Shown in pieces: positions 1-5,833 of a stretch of DNA of 6,616 bases (positions within the stretch are counted from its first letter, which is position 1; each line of letters begins with the position of its first letter). The position numbers and the translations under genes were made by a program. The notes under the pieces are model-generated. The model had not been told where the DNA came from and did not search any database. It worked only from the letters and a program-made list of their open reading frames with translations. The stretch spans positions 1-6,616 of the forward strand of contig DKAS01000004.1 in the NCBI GenBank assembly GCA_002448875.1. Direction: 5' to 3'. Origin of the DNA: Proteobacteria bacterium UBA6920. Lineage in GTDB: Bacteria > Pseudomonadota > Gammaproteobacteria > SG8-11.

Positions 1-462
1 CACCTGGCGGCCTGGAACTACTTCATGAGCGTCGACAGCAAGGAAAACAAGGAATTCATCAAGAAGTGGCACACCTTCATCAAGAACGACAAGCGTGTGA
101 CCAACGATCCCATGGAAGCCCATTACATAGGCTTCAATATGTGGGTCAAGGCAGTGGAGAAAGCCAAAACCACCGATACCGATGCCGTCGCCAAGGCGAT
201 GATTGGTGTGCAGGTGCCCAATCTCAGCGGTGGCATGGCGGAAATGAAGGACAATCACCACATCACCAAACCGGTGCTGATTGGCGAAATCCAGGCCAAT
301 GGCCAGTTCGAAACCGTGTGGAAAACCGACAAGCTGGTGGCCGGTGATGCCTGGTCGGACTACCTGGAAGGCAGCAAAGATATCGTTGCCAGCTGGGTAC
401 CGCCGATCAACTGCGGCAACTACAACAGCAAAACCAAGAAGTGCTCAGGTCAGAACTATTGA
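1..462 (+). CDS. urtA: UrtA, periplasmic urea-binding protein of the urea ABC transporter (C-terminal part, 5' end outside window)
   Basis: The reading frame is open from base 1 and ends at TGA 460-462, giving 153 residues. UrtA proteins are usually a little over 400 residues, so well over half the protein, including the signal peptide, lies upstream. The visible part matches the C-terminal lobe of the branched-chain amino acid/urea type periplasmic binding proteins: an aromatic-rich helix (AAWNYF), the segment DPMEAHYIGFNMWVKAVEKA, the NHHITKPVLIGEI strand region, and the tail PPINCGNYNSKTKKC. Its two cysteines probably form a disulfide in the periplasm. The protein captures urea and delivers it to UrtB/UrtC. 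Assignment to UrtA rather than a LivJ or amide-binding paralogue rests on these motifs plus the urtBCDE genes directly downstream. The ATG at base 25 is internal, because the frame continues upstream of it with family-like sequence. Confidence 0.93.
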   Translation, partial: HLAAWNYFMSVDSKENKEFIKKWHTFIKNDKRVTNDPMEAHYIGFNMWVKAVEKAKTTDTDAVAKAMIGVQVPNLSGGMAEMKDNHHITKPVLIGEIQANGQFETVWKTDKLVAGDAWSDYLEGSKDIVASWVPPINCGNYNSKTKKCSGQNY

Positions 463-475
463 CAGTTTCTCCGCA

Positions 476-499
476 ACCGGAGGGCACCAGCCCTCCGGT
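476..499 (+). terminator. Intercistronic hairpin between urtA and urtB (attenuator or mRNA-stabilising stem-loop)
   Basis: Arm ACCGGAGGGC (476-485) is the exact reverse complement of GCCCTCCGGT (490-499), with loop ACCA. This is a 10-bp GC-rich stem starting 13 nt after the urtA stop. No T-run follows (the next bases are ACCGCGGCCC), so it is not a standard intrinsic terminator. In many ABC-importer operons a hairpin after the binding-protein gene protects upstream mRNA from 3' exonucleases, or causes partial termination, so that more binding protein than permease is made. That role is inferred here. The stem is seen directly. Confidence 0.6.
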
Positions 500-586
500 A
501 CCGCGGCCCGCAAACAACAATAACGCTCCACGGGCGGTAGCCTCTACCCGCAGGAACGCAAATAACAAGATCGGAAACAAACTGCC

Positions 587-2233
587 ATGAAGTCGTTGCA
601 TTCACTATCCACCCTGTTGCGTGTCATCCTGATCTGCGGCGTCACCCTGGGCGCAGGAACCGTTGCGGCTGACGCAGTACCGCCAGATCCGCTGACTGAG
701 ACGGCAACCATGCTGGCAAATGGCGACTTCGCCGCCAAGGAAGCCGCCATCGAACGCCTGTCCGCAATCGACGACCCGCGGGTATTGCCCATGCTGCAGG
801 CCATGCTGGCTGGCAATCTCTACCGCAATGACGACGGCCGTCTGCTGCAGAGCACCGGCAGCGACCAGCCAGTAACCGTCACCGATGCGCTCAGCGGCCA
901 GCAGCAAAGCGATATCGCCGGCGATAACCTGAAAAAAATTTCGATCAACAACAAACTGCGCGGCGCCCTGCGCTCCAGCATCGCCGTGCTTTCCCTGTCC
1001 CACGGCGATGCCGCGGTCCGCCTGCAGGCGGCGCAGGACCTATTGGAGCGGATGGATGACAAGCTGGTGCCGCTGCTGCGTCAGCAATTGCAGACGGAAA
1101 GCGATACGCGCGTGCGGCGGGTGCTGCAACTGGCTCTGGCGTTTGGCGATATCAACGCCAATGACAGCCAACAGCGTCTGCAGGCCATCGAAATTCTGGC
1201 CGATGACGGTCAGGTCGAAGCCAGACAACGGCTGACGACGCTGCTGGCCACCGGCACGGACGGCAAGCCGCTGGAAAGCGACGCTGCGGTGCTTGCCGCG
1301 GCGCGCAAGGCGGTTGCCAGAATCGACTCCCGCGCCGAACTGTACGGCTTCGCGGAAACATTTTTCTTCGGCCTCAGCCTGGGCTCGGTGCTGCTGCTGG
1401 CCGCCATCGGCCTGGCCATCACCTTCGGTGTCATGGGCGTGATCAATATGGCGCACGGCGAATTGATGATGCTGGGCGCCTACACCACATACGTGGTGCA
1501 GCTGCTGATGCCCAATGCCATAGCCTATTCGCTGTTCGTGGCCATACCCGCCGCCTTCCTCGTTTCCGGTTTGACGGGCATCGCCATCGAGCGTGGCGTC
1601 ATCCGCTTTCTCTACGGCCGGCCGCTGGAAACCCTGCTCGCCACCTTCGGCATCAGCCTGCTGTTGCAGCAACTGGTGCGCAGCGTATTTTCCCCGCTCA
1701 ACCGCAGTGTAGCCACGCCGGAGTGGATGAGCGGCTCCTGGCAGATCAACAGCATGCTGAGCATCACATACAATAGGTTGTACATCCTGCTGTTCGCTCT
1801 GGCGGTATTCGCCCTGCTGGTGCTGGTGCTGAAGAAAACCCGTCTCGGCCTGCAGGTACGCGCCGTCTCCCAGAACCGCGCCATGGCCCGGGCCATGGGC
1901 GTACGTTCCGACTGGGTCGACGCCCTTACCTTCGGCCTGGGTTCCGGCATCGCCGGTGTCGCCGGCGTCGCGCTCAGCCAGCTTACCAATGTCGGCCCGA
2001 ATCTTGGTCAGGGTTTCATCATCGACTCCTTCATGGTGGTGGTGTTCGGCGGCGTCGGCAATCTCTGGGGCACCCTGGTGGGCGCCATGACCCTGGGCGT
2101 GGTCAACAAGTTCATGGAACCATGGTCCGGCGCGGTGCTGGCCAAAATCCTGGTTCTGGTTTTCATCATCCTGTTTATTCAAAAACGTCCGCGCGGCCTG
2201 TTTCCGCAGAAAGGACGGGCGGTGGAGCACTGA
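587..2233 (+). CDS. urtB: UrtB, urea ABC transporter permease with N-terminal extra-membrane domain
   Basis: A 548-residue protein and one of the two membrane subunits forming the urea channel. Residues 1-28 look like a Sec signal peptide (basic start, hydrophobic VILICGVTLGAGTVA, small residues before D29). Residues about 30-250 form a soluble, helix-rich region with HEAT-like repeats (for example DPRVLPMLQAMLAG, then VRLQAAQDLLERMDDKLVPL), which should face the periplasm. From about residue 256 the protein is a LivH-type permease: the first membrane helix FFFGLSLGSVLLL, the family motif GVINMAHGELMMLGAY around residues 284-299, the cytoplasmic coupling region RAVSQNRAMARAMG from residue 425 that should contact an ATPase, and FGGVGNLWGTLVGA at 487-500. 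The end KRPRGLFPQKGR is typical. The N-terminal extension is usual for proteobacterial UrtB and helps separate it from LivH (about 300 residues). The start at 587 is preceded only by a weak Shine-Dalgarno (GGAA at 573-576) but gives the expected signal peptide. Confidence 0.95.
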   Translation: MKSLHSLSTLLRVILICGVTLGAGTVAADAVPPDPLTETATMLANGDFAAKEAAIERLSAIDDPRVLPMLQAMLAGNLYRNDDGRLLQSTGSDQPVTVTDALSGQQQSDIAGDNLKKISINNKLRGALRSSIAVLSLSHGDAAVRLQAAQDLLERMDDKLVPLLRQQLQTESDTRVRRVLQLALAFGDINANDSQQRLQAIEILADDGQVEARQRLTTLLATGTDGKPLESDAAVLAAARKAVARIDSRAELYGFAETFFFGLSLGSVLLLAAIGLAITFGVMGVINMAHGELMMLGAYTTYVVQLLMPNAIAYSLFVAIPAAFLVSGLTGIAIERGVIRFLYGRPLETLLATFGISLLLQQLVRSVFSPLNRSVATPEWMSGSWQINSMLSITYNRLYILLFALAVFALLVLVLKKTRLGLQVRAVSQNRAMARAMGVRSDWVDALTFGLGSGIAGVAGVALSQLTNVGPNLGQGFIIDSFMVVVFGGVGNLWGTLVGAMTLGVVNKFMEPWSGAVLAKILVLVFIILFIQKRPRGLFPQKGRAVEH

Positions 2234-2234
2234 C

Positions 2235-3386
2235 ATGCAAAAATCTTCCTTTTTCACCACCACATTCCGCGAAACCCTGCTTCGGGACCGTGGTGGCGCG
2301 GTATTGCTGTCCGTGCTCCTGCTGCTGATGATTTTTATTCCCCTGCTGAACCTCGGCACCGGGGTCGACAATCCGCTGCACGTTTCCACCTACACGGTAA
2401 CCCTGTTGGGCAAATACCTGTGTTTCGCCCTGCTTGCGCTGTCACTGGACCTGGTCTGGGGCTATTGCGGTATTCTCAGCCTGGGGCATGGCGCCTTCTT
2501 CGCCCTCGGCGGTTATGCCATGGGCATGTACCTGATGCGCCAGATCGGTGACCGCGGCGTCTATGGCAACGCAGAACTGCCGGACTTCATGGTCTTCCTC
2601 AACTGGCAGGAGTTGCCCTGGTACTGGTACGGCTTCGATCACTTCTGGTTCGCCGCGCTCATGGTCGTGCTGATTCCCGGCGCGCTCGCCTTCGTGTTCG
2701 GCTGGCTGGCGTTTCGCTCGCGGGTCACCGGCGTTTACCTGTCGATTATCACCCAGGCGTTGACTTATGCGCTGATGCTGGCTTTTTTCCGCAATGAAAT
2801 GGGTTTCGGCGGCAACAACGGCCTGACCGACTTCAAGGACATCCTCGGCTACAATCTGCAGCAGGATGGCACCCGGGTCACGCTGTTTTTCCTGTCGGCA
2901 CTGCTGCTGGCACTGTGCTATGCCCTCAGCCGCTATCTGATGAACGCCAAGTTCGGCCGTGTTATCGTCGCCATTCGCGACGCCGAGGACCGGGCGCGCT
3001 TCATCGGCTACCGGGTGGAGAATTACAAGCTCTGGCTGTTCACCCTGGCGGCGGTGATCGCCGGCATCGCCGGCGCGCTGTATGTACCGCAGGTGGGCAT
3101 TATCAATCCCGGAGAATTTTCGCCGCTTAACTCCATCGAGCTGGTGGTATGGGTGGCGGTCGGCGGGCGCGCCACGCTGTATGGCGCGGTAGCGGGGGCC
3201 GGCATTATCAACTACGCGAAAACCTGGTTCACCAGTATTCTGCCGGAAGTCTGGCTGTTCGCCCTCGGCGCTTTGTTCGTCATCGTTACCCTGTTTCTGC
3301 CCGACGGCCTCGCCGGCTTGCTGCGGCGGCGTAAAACCGCCGCCCCACCGGCGGCCCAGTCGCAATCCGGGGAGGCGGCGGCATGA
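2235..3386 (+). CDS. urtC: UrtC, urea ABC transporter permease
   Basis: A 383-residue LivM-type permease that pairs with UrtB. It has a hydrophobic helix near the N-terminus (AVLLSVLLLLMIFIPLL), then the conserved GYCGILSLGHGAFFALGGYA at residues 76-95, matching the NMAHG motif of UrtB. The loop YGNAELPDFMVFLNWQELPW is typical of UrtC and less so of LivM. The conserved GGNNGLTDF segment is present. The coupling region RDAEDRARFIGYRVENYK begins at residue 248, and VVWVAVGGRATLYGAVAGA at about 304-322 is diagnostic for the family. The C-terminus is a basic and then Ala/Pro-rich cytoplasmic tail. The start lies 1 nt after the urtB stop, and GGTGGAG (2221-2227), inside the end of urtB, serves as ribosome binding site. 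Translation is therefore probably coupled to urtB. No truncation or frameshift is seen. Confidence 0.95.
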   Translation: MQKSSFFTTTFRETLLRDRGGAVLLSVLLLLMIFIPLLNLGTGVDNPLHVSTYTVTLLGKYLCFALLALSLDLVWGYCGILSLGHGAFFALGGYAMGMYLMRQIGDRGVYGNAELPDFMVFLNWQELPWYWYGFDHFWFAALMVVLIPGALAFVFGWLAFRSRVTGVYLSIITQALTYALMLAFFRNEMGFGGNNGLTDFKDILGYNLQQDGTRVTLFFLSALLLALCYALSRYLMNAKFGRVIVAIRDAEDRARFIGYRVENYKLWLFTLAAVIAGIAGALYVPQVGIINPGEFSPLNSIELVVWVAVGGRATLYGAVAGAGIINYAKTWFTSILPEVWLFALGALFVIVTLFLPDGLAGLLRRRKTAAPPAAQSQSGEAAA

Positions 3387-4258
3387 ACAATCTGCGTCAG
3401 ACCTGGCAGCAGCTGCAACAGGGTATGCGCCGCGACCGGGTTTTCGATTTCATCGCCGAGAACCGCATGCCGTTTCGCGGCCAGGGGCATATGGCGCTGC
3501 CGGGCGTGGTCGACGTCAGCCATGGCACCCTGCTCTACCTGGAAAACGTCAGCGTCAGCTTTGACGGCTTTCGCGCGCTGAACAATCTGACCCTCTATAT
3601 CGACGATGGTGAACTGCGCTGCATCATTGGCCCCAACGGCGCCGGCAAGACGACCATGATGGACGTCATTACCGGCAAGACCCGCCCGGATTCGGGCAAT
3701 GCTTTTTTCGGCCAGACCCTGGACCTGACGCGCATGAGCGAAACCGATATCGCCAACGCAGGTATCGGCCGCAAATTTCAGAAACCGACGGTGTTTCCCC
3801 GGCACAGCGCATTCGAAAACCTGGAGTTGGCGCTGCAGGCGGATCGTCGCCCGTGGCACACCATGCGCCATCGCCTGACGCCGACGCAGCAGCTGCAGAT
3901 CGAGGAAACGCTGCACACCATCGGCCTGCTGGCCGAACGCGACCGGCCGGCAGCCCTGCTGTCCCACGGCCAGAAACAGTGGCTGGAAATAGGCATGTTG
4001 CTGGTGCAGAACCCGCGCCTGCTGCTGGTGGACGAACCGGTGGCGGGCATGACCCACCAGGAAATGGAACAGACAGCGCAGCTGCTCACCCACCTGGCCG
4101 GCAGGCATTCTGTGGTCGTCGTCGAGCACGATATGGACTTCGTGCGCTCCATTGCCCGCCGGGTCACGGTGCTGCATGAGGGCTCGGTGCTGGCCGAAGG
4201 CACCATGGACGAGGTGCAGAACAATCCGCGCGTGGTGGAAGTCTATCTGGGTGAATGA
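3383..4258 (+). CDS. urtD: UrtD, urea ABC transporter ATP-binding protein
   Basis: A 291-residue ABC ATPase of the LivG type, acting on the cytoplasmic face with UrtE. Motifs: Walker A GPNGAGKT at residues 83-90, a Q-loop region GIGRKFQKPTVF, signature LSHGQ at 193-197 followed by KQWLEIGMLL, Walker B LLLVDEP with D217 and E218, and the switch histidine H249 in VVVVEHDMDFV. The segment VDVSHGTLLYLENVSVSFDGFRALN before the ATPase core, and histidine in place of glycine in the signature, are family traits of UrtD and separate it from LivG. The first roughly 45 residues are a variable helical extension. Start 3383 overlaps the urtC stop as ATGA and has a strong GGGGAGG (3369-3375) 7 nt upstream. 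Internal ATGs (codons 15, 28, 37) lack an equally good site. Confidence 0.95.
   Translation: MNNLRQTWQQLQQGMRRDRVFDFIAENRMPFRGQGHMALPGVVDVSHGTLLYLENVSVSFDGFRALNNLTLYIDDGELRCIIGPNGAGKTTMMDVITGKTRPDSGNAFFGQTLDLTRMSETDIANAGIGRKFQKPTVFPRHSAFENLELALQADRRPWHTMRHRLTPTQQLQIEETLHTIGLLAERDRPAALLSHGQKQWLEIGMLLVQNPRLLLVDEPVAGMTHQEMEQTAQLLTHLAGRHSVVVVEHDMDFVRSIARRVTVLHEGSVLAEGTMDEVQNNPRVVEVYLGE
4249..4254 (+). promoter_or_regulatory. Ribosome binding site deciding the urtE start
   Basis: GGGTGA, inside the last codons of urtD, lies 6 nt before ATG 4261 but directly against ATG 4255. Spacing therefore favours 4261, although 4255 overlaps the urtD stop (ATGA) and cannot be excluded. Confidence 0.5.
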
Positions 4259-4260
4259 TC

Positions 4261-4956
4261 ATGCTGAACATCGAAAAACTCAATCAATACTACGGCGAAA
4301 GCCATACTCTGTGGAACGTCGATCTCGACATCGCCGCCGGTTCCTGCACCTGTCTGATGGGCCGCAACGGCGTGGGCAAAACCACCTTGCTGAAGACTAT
4401 TATGGGTCTGCTGCCATCGCGTTCCGGCCACATCCGCTATGACGGCGATGACATCGCCACCGAGCGCGCCGAAACCCGCGCCCGCCACGGCATCGGCTTC
4501 GTGCCCCAGGGACGGGAAATCTTTCCATTGCTGACCGTCGAGGAAAACCTGCGCATCGGCCTGCCGGCGCGCCGCGACGGCTCGCGCCAGATACCGGAGA
4601 AGATTTTCGATCTGTTTCCGGTGCTGAAAAAAATGCTCAGACGCCGCGGCGGCGACCTGTCCGGCGGCCAGCAGCAGCAGCTGGCCATCGGCCGCGCCCT
4701 GGCGCTGGAACCCCGCATTCTGCTGCTGGATGAACCCACCGAAGGCATCCAGCCCAATATCGTGCGCGAAATCGGCGACATTATCCTGCGCCTGAACCGC
4801 GAGGAAGGCATCACCGTGCTGCTGGTGGAACAGAAACTGCCTTTCGCCCGCCGCATTGCCGATCGTTTCTGCATCATGGACCGGGGTCGTGCCGTGGCCA
4901 GCGGCGCCATGGGTGAACTGGATGACAGGCTGATCCATGACTATCTGACGGTCTGA
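4261..4956 (+). CDS. urtE: UrtE, urea ABC transporter ATP-binding protein
   Basis: A 231-residue LivF-type ABC ATPase and the partner of UrtD. The N-terminus LNIEKLNQYYGESHTLWNVDL is characteristic of UrtE. Walker A GRNGVGKT lies at residues 34-41, and the Q-loop region is IGFVPQGREIFPLLTVEENL. The signature LSGGQ is at 133-137 (followed by QQQLAIGRAL), and Walker B LLLLDEP has D157 and E158. The usual H-loop histidine is replaced by Q191 in LLVEQKLPFA, as is normal in the LivF/UrtE group. The length matches the family (about 230). An alternative ATG at 4255 would add two residues and overlap the urtD stop. I chose 4261 because the protein then begins ML as in relatives and the ribosome binding site is well spaced. 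It is the last gene of the transporter operon, and no clear intrinsic terminator follows. Confidence 0.94.
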   Translation: MLNIEKLNQYYGESHTLWNVDLDIAAGSCTCLMGRNGVGKTTLLKTIMGLLPSRSGHIRYDGDDIATERAETRARHGIGFVPQGREIFPLLTVEENLRIGLPARRDGSRQIPEKIFDLFPVLKKMLRRRGGDLSGGQQQQLAIGRALALEPRILLLDEPTEGIQPNIVREIGDIILRLNREEGITVLLVEQKLPFARRIADRFCIMDRGRAVASGAMGELDDRLIHDYLTV

Positions 4957-5078
4957 CTGCCCAGGTAGTCACAGCGGTATTTGCCATCGCCGGCGTTTAC
5001 GCACAGGGCGATGCCATAAAAAAATCCGGTCACTCCGCCGCGCCAGGCGATGCGGAAACCGACAAATCACCGATTTTC

Positions 5079-5092
5079 TTGATCCAGCGCAA
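5079..5092 (+). promoter_or_regulatory. Candidate FNR/Anr/Dnr-type binding site upstream of the cytochrome c gene
   Basis: TTGATCCAGCGCAA matches the FNR/Anr consensus TTGAT-N4-ATCAA at 8 of 10 defined positions, with a perfect left half. An A/T-rich TTAAAAAT at 5130-5137 could be a -10 element. The site would then lie about 60 bp upstream of transcription start, a spacing used by FNR-type activators. Small cytochrome c genes are frequent targets of these oxygen-sensing regulators, which makes the site plausible. A chance match cannot be ruled out. Confidence 0.3.
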
Positions 5093-5227
5093 ATTTCACC
5101 GGTGAATCGCCGCGCGCTTGATGCCGACATTAAAAATTCCAGTGCTGACGTGCGCCGCCATGCGTAGTTTTACGTATGCCTGCGAACGACCTTCCGCAGT
5201 GAAATGCCTCTTCGTTTCCACCCACAC

Positions 5228-5233
5228 AAGGAG
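5228..5233 (+). promoter_or_regulatory. Strong ribosome binding site of the cytochrome c gene
   Basis: AAGGAG lies 7 nt before ATG 5241 and 4 nt before ATG 5238. It fixes the start at one of these adjacent codons rather than at the upstream in-frame ATGs (5118, 5160). Confidence 0.75.
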
Positions 5234-5240
5234 TTGTATG

Positions 5241-5555
5241 ATGATCAAGGTACTGACGCTCACCTCACTTACCCTCACCCTGTGCGCGACCGGCGCACTT
5301 GCCGCCGACGGCGCCACCGTCTACCAGGGCACGTGCAAGATGTGCCATCAGACCGGCGTCATGGGCGCGCCCAAGTTCGGCAACAAGGAAGACTGGGCAC
5401 CGCGCATCACCCAGGACAAAGCGGTGCTGGAAGAACACGCGCTCAAGGGATTCAAAGGCGCCAAGGGCGCGATGCCGCCCAAAGGAGGCAAACCGGCTCT
5501 GTCCGACGACGAGGTGAAGGCGGCGGTAACCTATATGGTAGACGCGGCGAAATAA
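5241..5555 (+). CDS. Small periplasmic monohaem cytochrome c, cytochrome c5-like
   Basis: The precursor is 104 residues (105 if translation begins at ATG 5238). Residues 1-21 form a Sec signal peptide ending ATGALA, with cleavage expected before A22-D23. The mature domain of about 83 residues has one haem-binding motif C32-K-M-C35-H36, with H36 as proximal ligand, and a likely distal ligand M78 in GAMPPKGG. GAPKFGNKEDWAPRI and the final helix LSDDEVKAAVTYMVDAA are typical of cytochrome c5 class I proteins. Classical c5 proteins carry an extra CxxC disulfide after the MPPKG segment. Here that place reads GGKPALSDDEV with no cysteine, so this is a c5-like variant. It should shuttle electrons in the periplasm; the partner oxidase or reductase cannot be told from the sequence. 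The gene appears monocistronic: it has its own ribosome binding site and a terminator just downstream. A functional link with urea uptake is not evident. Confidence 0.9.
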   Translation: MIKVLTLTSLTLTLCATGALAADGATVYQGTCKMCHQTGVMGAPKFGNKEDWAPRITQDKAVLEEHALKGFKGAKGAMPPKGGKPALSDDEVKAAVTYMVDAAK

Positions 5556-5565
5556 TCTCCTCCTC

Positions 5566-5605
5566 GGGAGGCGTGGCTAAGCCTCTGGCCGCGCCTCCCC
5601 GTTTT
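5566..5605 (+). terminator. Intrinsic terminator after the cytochrome c gene
   Basis: GGGAGGCGTGGC (5566-5577) pairs with GCCGCGCCTCCC (5588-5599) in a 12-bp GC-rich stem with one G-U pair and a 10-nt loop. CGTTTT follows. The stem begins 10 nt after the stop codon. The T-run is short, but stem strength and position fit a rho-independent terminator. Confidence 0.72.
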
Positions 5606-5819
5606 GCGATGTACTGCAGGCGCCACGGCGCCGGCGAAATCAAGGAAGACTGACTCCGGTCATCGCTCCGCTCACCGGTAATATTTCACAGTTCTCATCC
5701 AAGTAAGCTCTCTGTAAGGCGACGACTACGACAATCGGGCCTTCGCTCGACGAATTCCGCCACGCGGTCTGGCCGGTTACCCTTGCGTTTGCGCGACCGG
5801 TTCGCCGCCTGCGGCCACA
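5606..5819. other. Noncoding gap and probable 5' leader of the Fn3 lipoprotein gene
   Basis: No gene is supported on either strand. CCGGT/ACCGG words occur four times (5656-5660, 5674-5678, 5773-5777, 5796-5800) and can form two short 5-bp stems with loops of 13 and 18 nt. I recognised no riboswitch class, tRNA or sigma-70 promoter. The promoter of the downstream gene probably lies here, perhaps in the less GC-rich stretch around 5678-5720. Confidence 0.35.
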
Positions 5820-5825
5820 GGGGAG
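5820..5825 (+). promoter_or_regulatory. Ribosome binding site of the Fn3/TSP3 lipoprotein gene
   Basis: GGGGAG lies 8 nt before ATG 5834. It supports that start over the in-frame internal ATGs at 5855 and 5864, which would shorten the signal peptide. Confidence 0.7.
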
Positions 5826-5833
5826 AGTCGGCC

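Larger units (their letters stand above)
4957..5240. other. Noncoding gap between urtE and the cytochrome c gene
   Basis: No supported gene lies here. It contains a weak 7-bp inverted repeat (CATCGCC 4985-4991 and GGCGATG 5007-5013) without a following T-run, an A7 run at 5018-5024, and a candidate FNR/Anr-like site at 5079-5092. The minus strand reads protein-like but interrupted by a stop, possibly a gene remnant. The promoter of the cytochrome gene should be in this stretch, but no convincing -35/-10 pair could be fixed. Confidence 0.5.

Noticed and set aside
1040..2389. Long minus-strand open frame of 449 codons antisense to urtB
   Set aside because: It is rich in His, Gln, Gly and Arg with no domain, signal or ribosome binding site, as expected for the shadow of a GC-rich gene. 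The + strand gene is unambiguous.
2442..4177. Two further long minus-strand open frames antisense to urtC and urtD
   Set aside because: They have the same shadow composition, overlap each other, and lie wholly opposite well-identified genes.
4956..4971. Near-palindrome GACTGCCCAGGTAGTC right after urtE as an operon terminator
   Set aside because: The loop would be too small once the central pairs form, the outer stem is only 4 bp, and no T-run follows.
5118..5240. Longer version of the cytochrome c protein starting at ATG 5118
   Set aside because: It has no ribosome binding site, would bury the signal peptide 41 residues in, and ignores the AAGGAG placed just before 5241.
5241..5300. Cys15 of the cytochrome precursor as a lipoprotein site
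   Set aside because: The residue before it is Leu, not Gly, Ala or Ser, and a standard signal peptidase I site (ATGALA) follows.
5719..5765. Possible tRNA suggested by TTCGCTCGA-like and CCGCCA-like words
   Set aside because: No acceptor stem or cloverleaf pairing can be formed around these words.
5770..5792. Sigma-54 type promoter (TGGCC ... TTGC) before the lipoprotein gene
   Set aside because: The GG and GC dinucleotides are 12 or 8 nt apart rather than the required 10, so it does not fit a -24/-12 promoter.
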